From: Tachypleus tridentatus
Lineage: Eukaryota; Arthropoda; Merostomata; Xiphosura; Limulidae
Length of the DNA stretch: 64,000 bases
Direction of reading: 5' to 3'
Assembly (NCBI RefSeq): GCF_004210375.1
Contig: NC_134834.1
Coordinates: 13,811,857 to 13,875,856 of the forward strand
This document shows, one piece after another, positions 23,401 to 38,300 of this stretch. How positions within the stretch are numbered: the stretch's first letter is position 1; each line of letters begins with the position of its first letter. Under the pieces are notes generated by a model that had not been told where the DNA came from, did not search any database, and was given only the letters and a program-made list of their open reading frames with translations. A program made the position numbers and the translations under genes.

Positions 23401-26400
23401 TCTTAATGACGAGAAACTATCCTTATCAATAAGTGTTAATACCCATACCAGCCGTTCTGAGGTACATAGTGTGAGTTCTTAATGACGAGAAACTATCCTT
23501 ATCAATAAGTGTTAATACCCATACCAGCCGTTCTGAGGTACATAGTGTGAGTTCTTAATGACGAGAAACTATCCTTATCAATAAGTGTTAATACCCATAC
23601 CAGCCGTTCTGAGGTACATAGTGTGAGTTCTTAATGACGAGAAACTATCCTTATCAATAAGTGTTAATACACATACCAGCCGTTCTGAGGTACATAGTGT
23701 GAGTTCTTAATGACGAGAAACTATCCTTATCAATAAGTGTTAATACCCATACCAGCCGTTCTGAGGTACATAGTGTGAGTTCTTAATGACGAGAAACTAT
23801 CCTTATCAATAAGTGTTAATACCCATACCAGCCGTTCTGAGGTACATAGTGTGAGTTCTTAATGACGAGAAACTATCCTTATCAATAAGTGTTAATACCC
23901 ATACCAGCCGTTCTGAGGTACATAGTGTGAGTTCTTAATGACGAGAAACTATCCTTATCAATAAGTGTTAATACCCATACCAGCCGTTCTGAGGTACATA
24001 GTGTGAGTTCTTAATGACGAGAAACTATCCTTATCAATAAGTGTTAATACCCATACCAGCCGTTCTGAGGTACATAGTGTGAGTTCTTAATGACGAGAAA
24101 CTATCCTTATCAATAAGTGTTAATACCCATACCAGCCGTTCTGAGGTACATAGTGTGAGTTCTTAATGACGAGAAACTATCCTTATCAATAAGTGTTAAT
24201 ACCCATACCAGCCGTTCTGAGGTACATAGTGTGAGTTCTTAATGACGAGAAACTATCCTTATCAATAAGTGTTAATACCCATACCAGCCGTTCTGAGGTA
24301 CATAGTGTGAGTTCTTAATGACGAGAAACTATACTTATCAATAAGTGTTAATACCCATACCAGCCGTTCTGAGGTACATAGTGTGAGTTCTTAATGACGA
24401 GAAACTATACTTATCAATAAGTGTTAATACCCATACCAGCCGTTCTGAGGTACATAGTGTGAGTTCTTAATGACGAGAAACTATACTTATCAATAAGTGT
24501 TAATACCCATACCAGCCGTTCTGAGGTACATAGTGTGAGTTCTTAATGACGAGAAACTATCCTTATCAATAAGTGTTAATACCCATACCAGCCGTTCTGA
24601 GGTACATAGTGTGAGTTCTTAATGACGAGAAACTATCCTTATCAATAAGTGTTAATACCCATACCAGCCGTTCTGAGGTACATAGTGTGAGTTCTTAATG
24701 ACGAGAAACTATCCTTATCAATAAGTGTTAATACACATACCAGCCGTTCTGAGGTACATAGTGTGAGTTCTTAATGACGAGAAACTATACTTATCAATAA
24801 GTGTTAATACCCATACCAGCCGTTCTGAGGTACATAGTGTGAGTTCTTAATGACGAGAAACTATACTTATCAATAAGTGTTAATACCCATACCAGCCGTT
24901 CTGAGGTACATAGTGTGAGTTCTTAATGACGAGAAACTATCCTTATCAATAAGTGTTAATACCCATACCAGCCGTTCTGAGGTACATAGTGTGAGTTCTT
25001 AATGACGAGAAACTATCCTTATCAATAAGTGTTAATACACATACCAGCCGTTCTGAGGTACATAGTGTGAGTTCTTAATGACGAGAAACTATACTTATCA
25101 ATAAGTGTTAATACACATACCAGCCGTTCTGAGGTACATAGTGTGAGTTCTTAATGACGAGAAACTATCCTTATCAATAAGTGTTAATACCCATACCAGC
25201 CGTTCTGAGGTACATAGTGTGAGTTCTTAATGACGAGAAACTATCCTTATCAATAAGTGTTAATACCCATACCAGCCGTTCTGAGGTACATAGTGTGAGT
25301 TCTTAATGACGAGAAACTATCCTTATCAATAAGTGTTAATACCCATACCAGCCGTTCTGAGGTACATAGTGTGAGTTCTTAATGACGAGAAACTATCCTT
25401 ATCAATAAGTGTTAATACCCATACCAGCCGTTCTGAGGTACATAGTGTGAGTTCTTAATGACGAGAAACTATCCTTATCAATAAGTGTTAATACCCATAC
25501 CAGCCGTTCTGAGGTACATAGTGTGAGTTCTTAATGACGAGAAACTATCCTTATCAATAAGTGTTAATACCCATACCAGCCGTTCTGAGGTACATAGTGT
25601 GAGTTCTTAATGACGAGAAACTATCCTTATCAATAAGTGTTAATACCCATACCAGCCGTTCTGAGGTACATAGTGTGAGTTCTTAATGACGAGAAACTAT
25701 ACTTATCAATAAGTGTTAATACCCATACCAGCCGTTCTGAGGTACATAGTGTGAGTTCTTAATGACGAGAAACTATCCTTATCAATAATAGTGTTAATAC
25801 ACATACCAGCCGTTCTGAGGTACATAGTGTGAGTTCTTAATGACGAGAAACTATCCTTATCAATAAGTGTTAATACCCATACCAGCCGTTCTGAGGTACA
25901 TAGTGTGAGTTCTTAATGACGAGAAACTATCCTTATCAATAAGTGTTAATACCCATACCAGCCGTTCTGAGGTACATAGTGTGAGTTCTTAATGACGAGA
26001 AACTATCCTTATCAATAAGTGTTAATACCCATACCAGCCGTTCTGAGGTACATAGTGTGAGTTCTTAATGACGAGAAACTATCCTTATCAATAAGTGTTA
26101 ATACCCATACCAGCCGTTCTGAGGTACATAGTGTGAGTTCTTAATGACGAGAAACTATCCTTATCAATAAGTGTTAATACCCATACCAGCCGTTCTGAGG
26201 TACATAGTGTGAGTTCTTAATGACGAGAAACTATCCTTATCAATAAGTGTTAATACCCATACCAGCCGTTCTGAGGTACATAGTGTGAGTTCTTAATGAC
26301 GAGAAACTATACTTATCAATAAGTGTTAATACCCATACCAGCCGTTCTGAGGTACATAGTGTGAGTTCTTAATGACGAGAAACTATCCTTATCAATAAGT

Positions 26401-28863
26401 GTTAATACCCATACCAGCCGTTCTGAGGTACATAGTGTGAGTTCTTAATGACGAGAAACTATCCTTATCAATAAGTGTTAATACCCATACCAGCCGTTCT
26501 GAGGTACATAGTGTGAGTTCTTAATGACGAGAAACTATCCTTATCAATAAGTGTTAATACCCATACCAGCCGTTCTGAGGTACATAGTGTGAGTTCTTAA
26601 TGACGAGAAACTATCCTTATCAATAAGTGTTAATACCCATACCAGCCGTTCTGAGGTACATAGTGTGAGTTCTTAATGACGAGAAACTATCCTTATCAAT
26701 AAGTGTTAATACCCATACCAGCCGTTCTGAGGTACATAGTGTGAGTTCTTAATGACGAGAAACTATCCTTATCAATGACGAGAAAGTGTTAATACACATA
26801 CCAGCCGTTCTGAGGTACATAGTGTGAGTTCTTAATGACGAGAAACTATCCTTATCAATAAGTGTTAATACCCATACCAGCCGTTCTGAGGTACATAGTG
26901 TGAGTTCTTAATGACGAGAAACTATCCTTATCAATAAGTGTTAATACCCATACCAGCCGTTCTGAGGTACATAGTGTGAGTTCTTAATGACGAGAAACTA
27001 TCCTTATCAATAAAGTGTTAATACCCATACCAGCCGTTCTGAGGTACATAGTGTGAGTTCTTAATGACGAGAAACTATCCTTATCAATAAGTGTTAATAC
27101 CCATACCAGCCGTTCTGAGGTACATAGTGTGAGTTCTTAATGACGAGAAACTATCCTTATCAATAAGTGTTAATACCCATACCAGCCGTTCTGAGGTACA
27201 TAGTGTGAGTTCTTAATGACGAGAAACTATCCTTATCAATAAGTGTTAATACCCATACCAGCCGTTCTGAGGTACATAGTGTGAGTTCTTAATGACGAGA
27301 AACTATCCTTATCAATAAGTGTTAATACCCATACCAGCCGTTCTGAGGTACATAGTGTGAGTTCTTAATGACGAGAAACTATCCTTATCAATAAGTGTTA
27401 ATACCCATACCAGCCGTTCTGAGGTACATAGTGTGAGTTCTTAATGACGAGAAACTATACTTATCAATAAGTGTTAATACCCATACCAGCCGTTCTGAGG
27501 TACATAGTGTGAGTTCTTAATGACGAGAAACTATACTTATCAATAAGTGTTAATACCCATACCAGCCGTTCTGAGGTACATAGTGTGAGTTCTTAATGAC
27601 GAGAAACTATCCTTATCAATAAGTGTTAATACCCATACCAGCCGTTCTGAGGGTACATAGTGTGAGTTCTTAATGACGAGAAACTATACTTATCAATAAG
27701 TGTTAATACCCATACCAGCCGTTCTGAGGTACATAGTGTGAGTTCTTAATGACGAGAAACTATCCTTATCAATAAGTGTTAATACCCATACCAGCCGTTC
27801 TGAGGTACATAGTGTGAGTTCTTAATGACGAGAAACTATCCTTATCAATAAGTGTTAATACCCATACCAGCCGTTCTGAGGTACATAGTGTGAGTTCTTA
27901 ATGACGAGAAACTATCCTTATCAATAAGTGTTAATACCCATACCAGCCGTTCTGAGGTACCCATAGTGTGAGTTCTTAATGACGAGAAACTATACTTATC
28001 AATAAGTGTTAATACCCATACCAGCCGTTCTGAGGTACATAGTGTGAGTTCTTAATGACGAGAAACTATCCTTATCAATAAGTGTTAATACCCATACCAG
28101 CCGTTCTGAGGTACATAGTGTGAGTTCTTAATGACGAGAAACTATCCTTATCAATAAGTGTTAATACCCATACCAGCCGTTCTGAGGTACATAGTGTGAG
28201 TTCTTAATGACGAGAAACTATCCTTATCAATAAGTGTTAATACCCATACCAGCCGTTCTGAGGTACATAGTGTGAGTTCTTAATGACGAGAAACTATCCT
28301 TATCAATAAGTGTTAATACCCATACCAGCCGTTCTGAGGTACATAGTGTGAGTTCTTAATGACGAGAAACTATACTTATCAATAAAAGTGTTAATACCCA
28401 TACCAGCCGTTCTGAGGTACATAGTGTGAGTTCTTAATGACGAGAAACTATCCTTATCAATAAGTGTTAATACCCATACCAGCCGTTCTGAGGTACATAG
28501 TGTGAGTTCTTAATGACGAGAAACTATCCTTATCAATAAGTGTTAATACCCATACCAGCCGTTCTGAGGTACATAGTGTGAGTTCTTAATGACGAGAAAC
28601 TATCCTTATCAATAAGTGTTAATACACATACCAGCCGTTCTGAGGTACATAGTGTGAGTTCTTAATGACGAGAAACTATCCTTATCAATAAGTGTTAATA
28701 CCCATACCAGCCGTTCTGAGGTACATAGTGTGAGTTCTTAATGACGAGAAACTATCCTTATCAATAAGTGTTAATACCCATACCAGCCGTTCTGAGGTAC
28801 ATAGTGTGAGTTCTTAATGACGAGAAACTATCCTTATCAATAAGTGTTAATACCCATACCAGC
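14494..28863. repeat. Satellite with a 76-bp unit, about 189 copies
   Basis: The unit begins 'gacgagaaactatccttatc', runs through 'cagccgttctgagg' and ends 'gtgtgagttcttaat'. Most units differ at only two sites: 'tatCctt' or 'tatActt', and 'acCcat', 'acTcat' or 'acAcat'. The left edge (14494-15480) is more diverged, as is usual at array borders, and the right edge runs into the gap. The unit has no long open frame. It contains a short dyad CTTAT-CA-ATAAG. Irregular units lie near 19206-19240 and 26776-26786. Confidence 0.98.
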
Positions 28864-29363
28864 NNNNNNNNNNNNNNNNNNNNNNNNNNNNNNNNNNNNN
28901 NNNNNNNNNNNNNNNNNNNNNNNNNNNNNNNNNNNNNNNNNNNNNNNNNNNNNNNNNNNNNNNNNNNNNNNNNNNNNNNNNNNNNNNNNNNNNNNNNNNN
29001 NNNNNNNNNNNNNNNNNNNNNNNNNNNNNNNNNNNNNNNNNNNNNNNNNNNNNNNNNNNNNNNNNNNNNNNNNNNNNNNNNNNNNNNNNNNNNNNNNNNN
29101 NNNNNNNNNNNNNNNNNNNNNNNNNNNNNNNNNNNNNNNNNNNNNNNNNNNNNNNNNNNNNNNNNNNNNNNNNNNNNNNNNNNNNNNNNNNNNNNNNNNN
29201 NNNNNNNNNNNNNNNNNNNNNNNNNNNNNNNNNNNNNNNNNNNNNNNNNNNNNNNNNNNNNNNNNNNNNNNNNNNNNNNNNNNNNNNNNNNNNNNNNNNN
29301 NNNNNNNNNNNNNNNNNNNNNNNNNNNNNNNNNNNNNNNNNNNNNNNNNNNNNNNNNNNNNNN
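28864..29363. other. Assembly gap, exactly 500 N
   Basis: A round-number run of N is normally a placeholder of unknown true size. It lies exactly where the 76-bp satellite stops and the 65-bp satellite starts, so both array lengths and the junction are unknown. The 174-codon frame across it is an artefact of N. Confidence 0.98.
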
Positions 29364-32300
29364 TCTAACTGTTAACTATAGAAAAACTTTCAGTTTGTGT
29401 CCACATTACAAACTGTAGCTAGAGTGTGTCTAACTGTTAACTATAGAAAAACTTTCAGTTTGTGTCCACATTACAAACTGTAGCTAGAGTGTGTCTAACT
29501 GTTAACTATAGAAAAACTTTCAGTTTGTGTCCACATTACAAACTGTAGCTAGAGTGTGTCTAACTGTTAACTATAGAAAAACTTTCAGTTTGTGTCCACA
29601 TTACAAACTGTAGCTAGAGTGTGTCTAACTGTTAACTATAGAAAAACTTTCAGTTTGTGTCCACATTACAAACTGTAGCTAGAGTGTGTCTAACTGTTAA
29701 CTATAGAAAAACTTTCAGTTTGTGTCCACATTACAAACTGTAGCTAGAGTGTGTCTAACTGTTAACTATAGAAAAACTTTCAGTTTGTGTCCACATTACA
29801 AACTGTAGCTAGAGTGTGTCTAACTGTTAACTATAGAAAAACTTTCAGTTTGTGTCCACATTACAAACTGTAGCTAGAGTGTGTCTAACTGTTAACTATA
29901 GAAAAACTTTCAGTTTGTGTCCACATTACAAACTGTAGCTGGAGTGTGTCTAACTGTTAACTATAGAAAAACTTTCAGTTTGTGTCCACATTACAAACTG
30001 TAGCTAGAGTGTGTCTAACTGTTAACTATAGAAAACTTTCAGTTTGTGTCCACATTACAAACTGTAGCTAGAGTGTGTCTAACTGTTAACTATAGAAAAA
30101 CTTTCAGTTTGTGTCCACATTACAAACTGTAGCTGGAGTGTGTCTAACTGTTAACTATAGAAAAACTTTCAGTTTGTGTCCACATTACAAACTGTAGCTA
30201 GAGTGTGTCTAACTGTTAACTATAGAAAAACTTTCAGTTTGTGTCCACATTACAAACTGTAGCTAGAGTGTGTCTAACTGTTAACTATAGAAAAACTTTC
30301 AGTTTGTGTCCACATTACAAACTGTAGCTAGGTGTGTGTCTAACTGTTAACTATAGAAAAACTTTCAGTTTGTGTCCACATTACAAACTGTAGCTAGAGT
30401 GTGTCTAACTGTTAACTATAGAAAAACTTTCAGTTTGTGTCCACATTACAAACTGTAGCTAGAGTGTGTCTAACTGTTAACTATAGAAAAACTTTCAGTT
30501 TGTGTCCACATTACAAACTGTAGCTAGAGTGTGTCTAACTGTTAACTATAGAAAAACTTTCAGTTTGTGTCCACATTACAAACTGTAGCTGGAGTGTGTC
30601 TAACTGTTAACTATAGAAAAACTTTCAGTTTGTGTCCACATTACAAACTGTAGCTAGAGTGTGTCTAACTGTTAACTATAGAAAAACTTTCAGTTTGTGT
30701 CCACATTACAAACTGTAGCTAGAGTGTGTCTAACTGTTAACTATAGAAAAACTTTCAGTTTGTGTCCACATTACAAACTGTAGCTGGAGTGTGTCTAACT
30801 GTTAACTATAGAAAACTTTCAGTTTGTGTCCACATTACAAACTGTAGCTAGAGTGTGTCTAACTGTTAACTATAGAAAAACTTTCAGTTTGTGTCCACAT
30901 TACAAACTGTAGCTAGAGTGTGTCTAACTGTTAACTATAGAAAAACTTTCAGTTTGTGTCCACATTACAAACTGTAGCTAGAGTGTGTCTAACTGTTAAC
31001 TATAGAAAAACTTTCAGTTTGTGTCCACATTACAAACTGTAGCTAGAGTGTGTCTAACTGTTAACTATAGAAAAACTTTCAGTTTGTGTCCACATTACAA
31101 ACTGTAGCTAGAGTGTGTCTAACTGTTAACTATAGAAAAACTTTCAGTTTGTGTCCACATTACAAACTGTAGCTAGAGTGTGTCTAACTGTTAACTATAG
31201 AAAAACTTTCAGTTTGTGTCCACATTACAAACTGTAGCTAGAGTGTGTCTAACTGTTAACTATAGAAAAACTTTCAGTTTGTGTCCACATTACAAACTGT
31301 AGCTAGGTGTGTCTAACTGTTAACTATAGAAAAACTTTCAGTTTGTGTCCACATTACAAACTGTAGCTAGAGTGTGTCTAACTGTTAACTATAGAAAAAC
31401 TTTCAGTTTGTGTCCACATTACAAACTGTAGCTAGAGTGTGTCTAACTGTTAACTATAGAAAAACTTTCAGTTTGTGTCCACATTACAAACTGTAGCTAG
31501 AGTGTGTCTAACTGTTAACTATAGAAAACTTTCAGTTTGTGTCCACATTACAAACTGTAGCTAGAGTGTGTCTAACTGTTAACTATAGAAAAACTTTCAG
31601 TTTGTGTCCACATTACAAACTGTAGCTAGAGTGTGTCTAACTGTTAACTATAGAAAAACTTTCAGTTTGTGTCCACATTACAAACTGTAGCTGGAGTGTG
31701 TCTAACTGTTAACTATAGAAAAACTTTCAGTTTGTGTCCACATTACAAACTGTAGCTAGAGTGTGTCTAACTGTTAACTATAGAAAAACTTTCAGTTTGT
31801 GTCCACATTACAAACTGTAGCTAGAGTGTGTCTAACTGTTAACTATAGAAAAACTTTCAGTTTGTGTCCACATTACAAACTGTAGCTAGAGTGTGTCTAA
31901 CTGTTAACTATAGAAAAACTTTCAGTTTGTGTCCACATTACAAACTGTAGCTAGAGTGTGTCTAACTGTTAACTATAGAAAAACTTTCAGTTTGTGTCCA
32001 CATTACAAACTGTAGCTAGAGTGTGTCTAACTGTTAACTATAGAAAAACTTTCAGTTTGTGTCCACATTACAAACTGTAGCTAGGTGTGTCTAACTGTTA
32101 ACTATAGAAAAACTTTCAGTTTGTGTCCACATTACAAACTGTAGCTAGAGTGTGTCTAACTGTTAACTATAGAAAAACTTTCAGTTTGTGTCCACATTAC
32201 AAACTGTAGCTAGAGTGTGTCTAACTGTTAACTATAGAAAAACTTTCAGTTTGTGTCCACATTACAAACTGTAGCTAGAGTGTGTCTAACTGTTAACTAT

Positions 32301-35300
32301 AGAAAAACTTTCAGTTTGTGTCCACATTACAAACTGTAGCTAGAGTGTGTCTAACTGTTAACTATAGAAAAACTTTCAGTTTGTGTCCACATTACAAACT
32401 GTAGCTGGAGTGTGTCTAACTGTTAACTATAGAAAAACTTTCAGTTTGTGTCCACATTACAAACTGTAGCTAGAGTGTGTCTAACTGTTAACTATAGAAA
32501 AACTTTCAGTTTGTGTCCACATTACAAACTGTAGCTAGAGTGTGTCTAACTGTTAACTATAGAAAAACTTTCAGTTTGTGTCCACATTACAAACTGTAGC
32601 TGGAGTGTGTCTAACTGTTAACTATAGAAAAACTTTCAGTTTGTGTCCACATTACAAACTGTAGCTAGAGTGTGTCTAACTGTTAACTATAGAAAAACTT
32701 TCAGTTTGTGTCCACATTACAAACTGTAGCTAGAGTGTGTCTAACTGTTAACTATAGAAAAACTTTCAGTTTGTGTCCACATTACAAACTGTAGCTAGAG
32801 TGTGTCTAACTGTTAACTATAGAAAAACTTTCAGTTTGTGTCCACATTACAAACTGTAGCTGGAGTGTGTCTAACTGTTAACTATAGAAAAACTTTCAGT
32901 TTGTGTCCACATTACAAACTGTAGCTGTAGCTGTTAACTATAGAGTGTGTCCACATCTAACTGTTAACTATAGAAAAACTTTCAGTTTGTGTCCACATTA
33001 CAAACTGTAGCTAGGTGTGTCTAACTGTTAACTATAGAAAAACTTTCAGTTTGTGTCCACATTACAAACTGTAGCTAGAGTGTGTCTAACTGTTAACTAT
33101 AGAAAAACTTTCAGTTTGTGTCCACATTACAAACTGTAGCTGGAGTGTGTCTAACTGTTAACTATAGAAAAACTTTCAGTTTGTGTCCACATTACAAACT
33201 GTAGCTAGAGTGTGTCTAACTGTTAACTATAGAAAAACTTTCAGTTTGTGTCCACATTACAAACTGTAGCTAGGTGTGTCTAACTGTTAACTATAGAAAA
33301 ACTTTCAGTTTGTGTCCACATTACAAACTGTAGCTAGAGTGTGTCTAACTGTTAACTATAGAAAAACTTTCAGTTTGTGTCCACATTACAAACTGTAGCT
33401 AGAGTGTGTCTAACTGTTAACTATAGAAAAACTTTCAGTTTGTGTCCACATTACAAACTGTAGCTAGAGTGTGTCTAACTGTTAACTATAGAAAAACTTT
33501 CAGTTTGTGTCCACATTACAAACTGTAGCTAGAGTGTGTCTAACTGTTAACTATAGAAAAACTTTCAGTTTGTGTCCACATTACAAACTGTAGCTAGAGT
33601 GTGTCTAACTGTTAACTATAGAAAAACTTTCAGTTTGTGTCCACATTACAAACTGTAGCTAGAGTGTGTCTAACTGTTAACTATAGAAAAACTTTCAGTT
33701 TGTGTCCACATTACAAACTGTAGCTAGAGTGTGTCTAACTGTTAACTATAGAAAAACTTTCAGTTTGTGTCCACATTACAAACTGTAGCTAGAGTGTGTC
33801 TAACTGTTAACTATAGAAAACTTTCAGTTTGTGTCCACATTACAAACTGTAGCTAGAGTGTGTCTAACTGTTAACTATAGAAAAACTTTCAGTTTGTGTC
33901 CACATTACAAACTGTAGCTAGAGTGTGTCTAACTGTTAACTATAGAAAAACTTTCAGTTTGTGTCCACATTACAAACTGTAGCTGGAGTGTGTCTAACTG
34001 TTAACTATAGAAAAACTTTCAGTTTGTGTCCACATTACAAACTGTAGCTAGAGTGTGTCTAACTGTTAACTATAGAAAAACTTTCAGTTTGTGTCCACAT
34101 TACAAAAACTTTAGCTTTGTGTCCACATGTCTAACTGTTAACTATAGAAAAACTTTCAGTTTGTGTCCACATTACAAACTGTAGCTAGAGTGTGTCTAAC
34201 TGTTAACTATAGAAAAACTTTCAGTTTGTGTCCACATTACAAACTGTAGCTAGAGTGTGTCTAACTGTTAACTATAGAAAAACTTTCAGTTTGTGTCCAC
34301 ATTACAAACTGTAGCTAGAGTGTGTCTAACTGTTAACTATAGAAAACTTTCAGTTTGTGTCCACATTACAAACTGTAGCTAGAGTGTGTCTAACTGTTAA
34401 CTATAGAAAAACTTTCAGTTTGTGTCCACATTACAAACTGTAGCTAGAGTGTGTCTAACTGTTAACTATAGAAAAACTTTCAGTTTGTGTCCACATTACA
34501 AACTGTAGCTAGAGTGTGTCTAACTGTTAACTATAGAAAAACTTTCAGTTTGTGTCCACATTACAAACTGTAGCTAGAGGTGTCTAACTGTTAACTATAG
34601 AAAAACTTTCAGTTTGTGTCCACATTACAAACTGTAGCTAGAGTGTGTCTAACTGTTAACTATAGAAAAACTTTCAGTTTGTGTCCACATTACAAACTGT
34701 AGCTAGAGTGTGTCTAACTGTTAACTATAGAAAAACTTTCAGTTTGTGTCCACATTACAAACTGTAGCTAGAGTGTGTCTAACTGTTAACTATAGAAAAA
34801 CTTTCAGTTTGTGTCCACATTACAAACTGTAGCTAGAGTGTGTCTAACTGTTAACTATAGAAAAACTTTCAGTTTGTGTCCACATTACAAACTGTAGCTA
34901 GAGTGTGTCTAACTGTTAACTATAGAAAAACTTTCAGTTTGTGTCCACATTACAAACTGTAGCTAGAGTGTGTCTAACTGTTAACTATAGAAAAACTTTC
35001 AGTTTGTGTCCACATTACAAACTGTAGCTAGAGTGTGTCTAACTGTTAACTATAGAAAAACTTTCAGTTTGTGTCCACATTACAAACTGTAGCTGGAGTG
35101 TGTCTAACTGTTAACTATAGAAAAACTTTCAGTTTGTGTCCACATTACAAACTGTAGCTAGAGTGTGTCTAACTGTTAACTATAGAAAAACTTTCAGTTT
35201 GTGTCCACATTACAAACTGTAGCTAGAGTGTGTCTAACTGTTAACTATAGAAAAACTTTCAGTTTGTGTCCACATTACAAACTGTAGCTAGAGTTCAGTG

Positions 35301-38300
35301 TCTAACTGTTAACTATAGAAAAACTTTCAGTTTGTGTCCACATTACAAACTGTAGCTAGAGTGTGTCTAACTGTTAACTATAGAAAAACTTTCAGTTTGT
35401 GTCCACATTACAAACTGTAGCTAGAGTGTGTCTAACTGTTAACTATAGAAAAACTTTCAGTTTGTGTCCACATTACAAACTGTAGCTAGAGTGTGTCTAA
35501 CTGTTAACTATAGAAAAACTTTCAGTTTGTGTCCACATTACAAACTGTAGCTAGAGTGTGTCTAACTGTTAACTATAGAAAAACTTTCAGTTTGTGTCCA
35601 CATTACAAACTGTAGCTAGAGTGTGTCTAACTGTTAACTATAGAAAACTTTCAGTTTGTGTCCACATTACAAACTGTAGCTAGAGTGTGTCTAACTGTTA
35701 ACTATAGAAAAACTTTCAGTTTGTGTCCACATTACAAACTGTAGCTAGAGTGTGTCTAACTGTTAACTATAGAAAAACTTTCAGTTTGTGTCCACATTAC
35801 AAACTGTAGCTAGAGTGTGTCTAACTGTTAACTATAGAAAAACTTTCAGTTTGTGTCCACATTACAAACTGTAGCTAGAGTGTGTCTAACTGTTAACTAT
35901 AGAAAAACTTTCAGTTTGTGTCCACATTACAAACTGTAGCTAGAGTGTGTCTAACTGTTAACTATAGAAAAACTTTCAGTTTGTGTCCACATTACAAACT
36001 GTAGCTAGAGTGTGTCTAACTGTTAACTATAGAAAAACTTTCAGTTTGTGTCCACATTACAAACTGTAGCTAGAGTGTGTCTAACTGTTAACTATAGAAA
36101 ACTTTCAGTTTGTGTCCACATTACAAACTGTAGCTAGAGTGTGTCTAACTGTTAACTATAGAAAAACTTTCAGTTTGTGTCCACATTACAAACTGTAGCT
36201 AGAGTGTGTCTAACTGTTAACTATAGAAAAACTTTCAGTTTGTGTCCACATTACAAACTGTAGCTAGAGTGTGTCTAACTGTTAACTATAGAAAAACTTT
36301 CAGTTTGTGTCCACATTACAAACTGTAGCTAGAGTGTGTCTAACTGTTAACTATAGAAAAACTTTCAGTTTGTGTCCACATTACAAACTGTAGCTAGAGT
36401 GTGTCTAACTGTTAACTATAGAAAAACTTTCAGTTTGTGTCCACATTACAAACTGTAGCTAGAGTGTGTCTAACTGTTAACTATAGAAAAACTTTCAGTT
36501 TGTGTCCACATTACAAACTGTAGCTAGAGTGTGTCTAACTGTTAACTATAGAAAAACTTTCAGTTTGTGTCCACATTACAAACTGTAGCTGGAGTGTGTC
36601 TAACTGTTAACTATAGAAAAACTTTCAGTTTGTGTCCACATTACAAACTGTAGCTAGAGTGTGTCTAACTGTTAACTATAGAAAAACTTTCAGTTTGTGT
36701 CCACATTACAAACTGTAGCTGGAGTGTGTCTAACTGTTAACTATAGAAAAACTTTCAGTTTGTGTCCACATTACAAACTGTAGCTGGAGTGTGTCTAACT
36801 GTTAACTATAGAAAAACTTTCAGTTTGTGTCCACATTACAAACTGTAGCTAGAAAAACTTTCAGTTTGTGTCCAGTAGTGTCTAACTGTTAACTATAGAA
36901 AAACTTTCAGTTTGTGTCCACATTACAAACTGTAGCTGGAGTGTGTCTAACTGTTAACTATAGAAAAACTTTCAGTTTGTGTCCACATTACAAAACTGTA
37001 GCTGGAGTGTGTCTAACTGTTAACTATAGAAAAACTTTCAGTTTGTGTCCACATTACAAACTGTAGCTGGAGTGTGTCTAACTGTTAACTATAGAAAAAC
37101 TTTCAGTTTGTGTCCACATTACAAACTGTAGCTAGAGTGTGTCTAACTGTTAACTATAGAAAAACTTTCAGTTTGTGTCCACATTACAAACTGTAGCTAG
37201 AGTGTGTCTAACTGTTAACTATAGAAAAACTTTCAGTTTGTGTCCACATTACAAACTGTAGCTAGAGTGTGTCTAACTGTTAACTATAGAAAAACTTTCA
37301 GTTTGTGTCCACATTACAAACTGTAGCTAGAGTGTGTCTAACTGTTAACTATAGAAAAACTTTCAGTTTGTGTCCACATTACAAACTGTAGCTAGAGTGT
37401 GTCTAACTGTTAACTATAGAAAACTTTCAGTTTGTGTCCACATTACAAACTGTAGCTAGAGTGTGTCTAACTGTTAACTATAGAAAACTTTCAGTTTGTG
37501 TCCACATTACAAACTGTAGCTAGAGTGTGTCTAACTGTTAACTATAGAAAAACTTTCAGTTTGTGTCCACATTACAAACTGTAGCTAGAGTGTGTCTAAC
37601 TGTTAACTATAGAAAAACTTTCAGTTTGTGTCCACATTACAAACTGTAGCTAGAGTGTGTCTAACTGTTAACTATAGAAAAACTTTCAGTTTGTGTCCAC
37701 ATTACAAACTGTAGCTAGAGTGTGTCTAACTGTTAACTATAGAAAAACTTTCAGTTTGTGTCCACATTACAAACTGTAGCTAGAGTGTGTCTAACTGTTA
37801 ACTATAGAAAAACTTTCAGTTTGTGTCCACATTACAAACTGTAGCTAGAGTGTGTCTAACTGTTAACTATAGAAAACTTTCAGTTTGTGTCCACATTACA
37901 AACTGTAGCTAGAGTGTGTCTAACTGTTAACTATAGAAAAACTTTCAGTTTGTGTCCACATTACAAACTGTAGCTAGAGTGTGTCTAACTGTTAACTATA
38001 GAAAAACTTTCAGTTTGTGTCCACATTACAAACTGTAGCTAGAGTGTGTCTAACTGTTAACTATAGAAAACTTTCAGTTTGTGTCCACATTACAAACTGT
38101 AGCTAGAGTGTGTCTAACTGTTAACTATAGAAAAACTTTCAGTTTGTGTCCACATTACAAACTGTAGCTAGAGTGTGTCTAACTGTTAACTATAAAAACT
38201 TTCAGTTTGTGTCCACATTACAAACTGTAGCTAGAGTGTGTCTAACTGTTAACTATAGAAAAACTTTCAGTTTGTGTCCACATTACAAACTGTAGCTAGA

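Noticed and set aside
14494..28863. CRISPR-like regular repeats
   Set aside because: Units are contiguous, with no unique spacers and no cas genes, in a eukaryotic context. It is a tandem satellite.
28844..29368. 174-codon frame
   Set aside because: It exists only because the 500 N have no stop codons.
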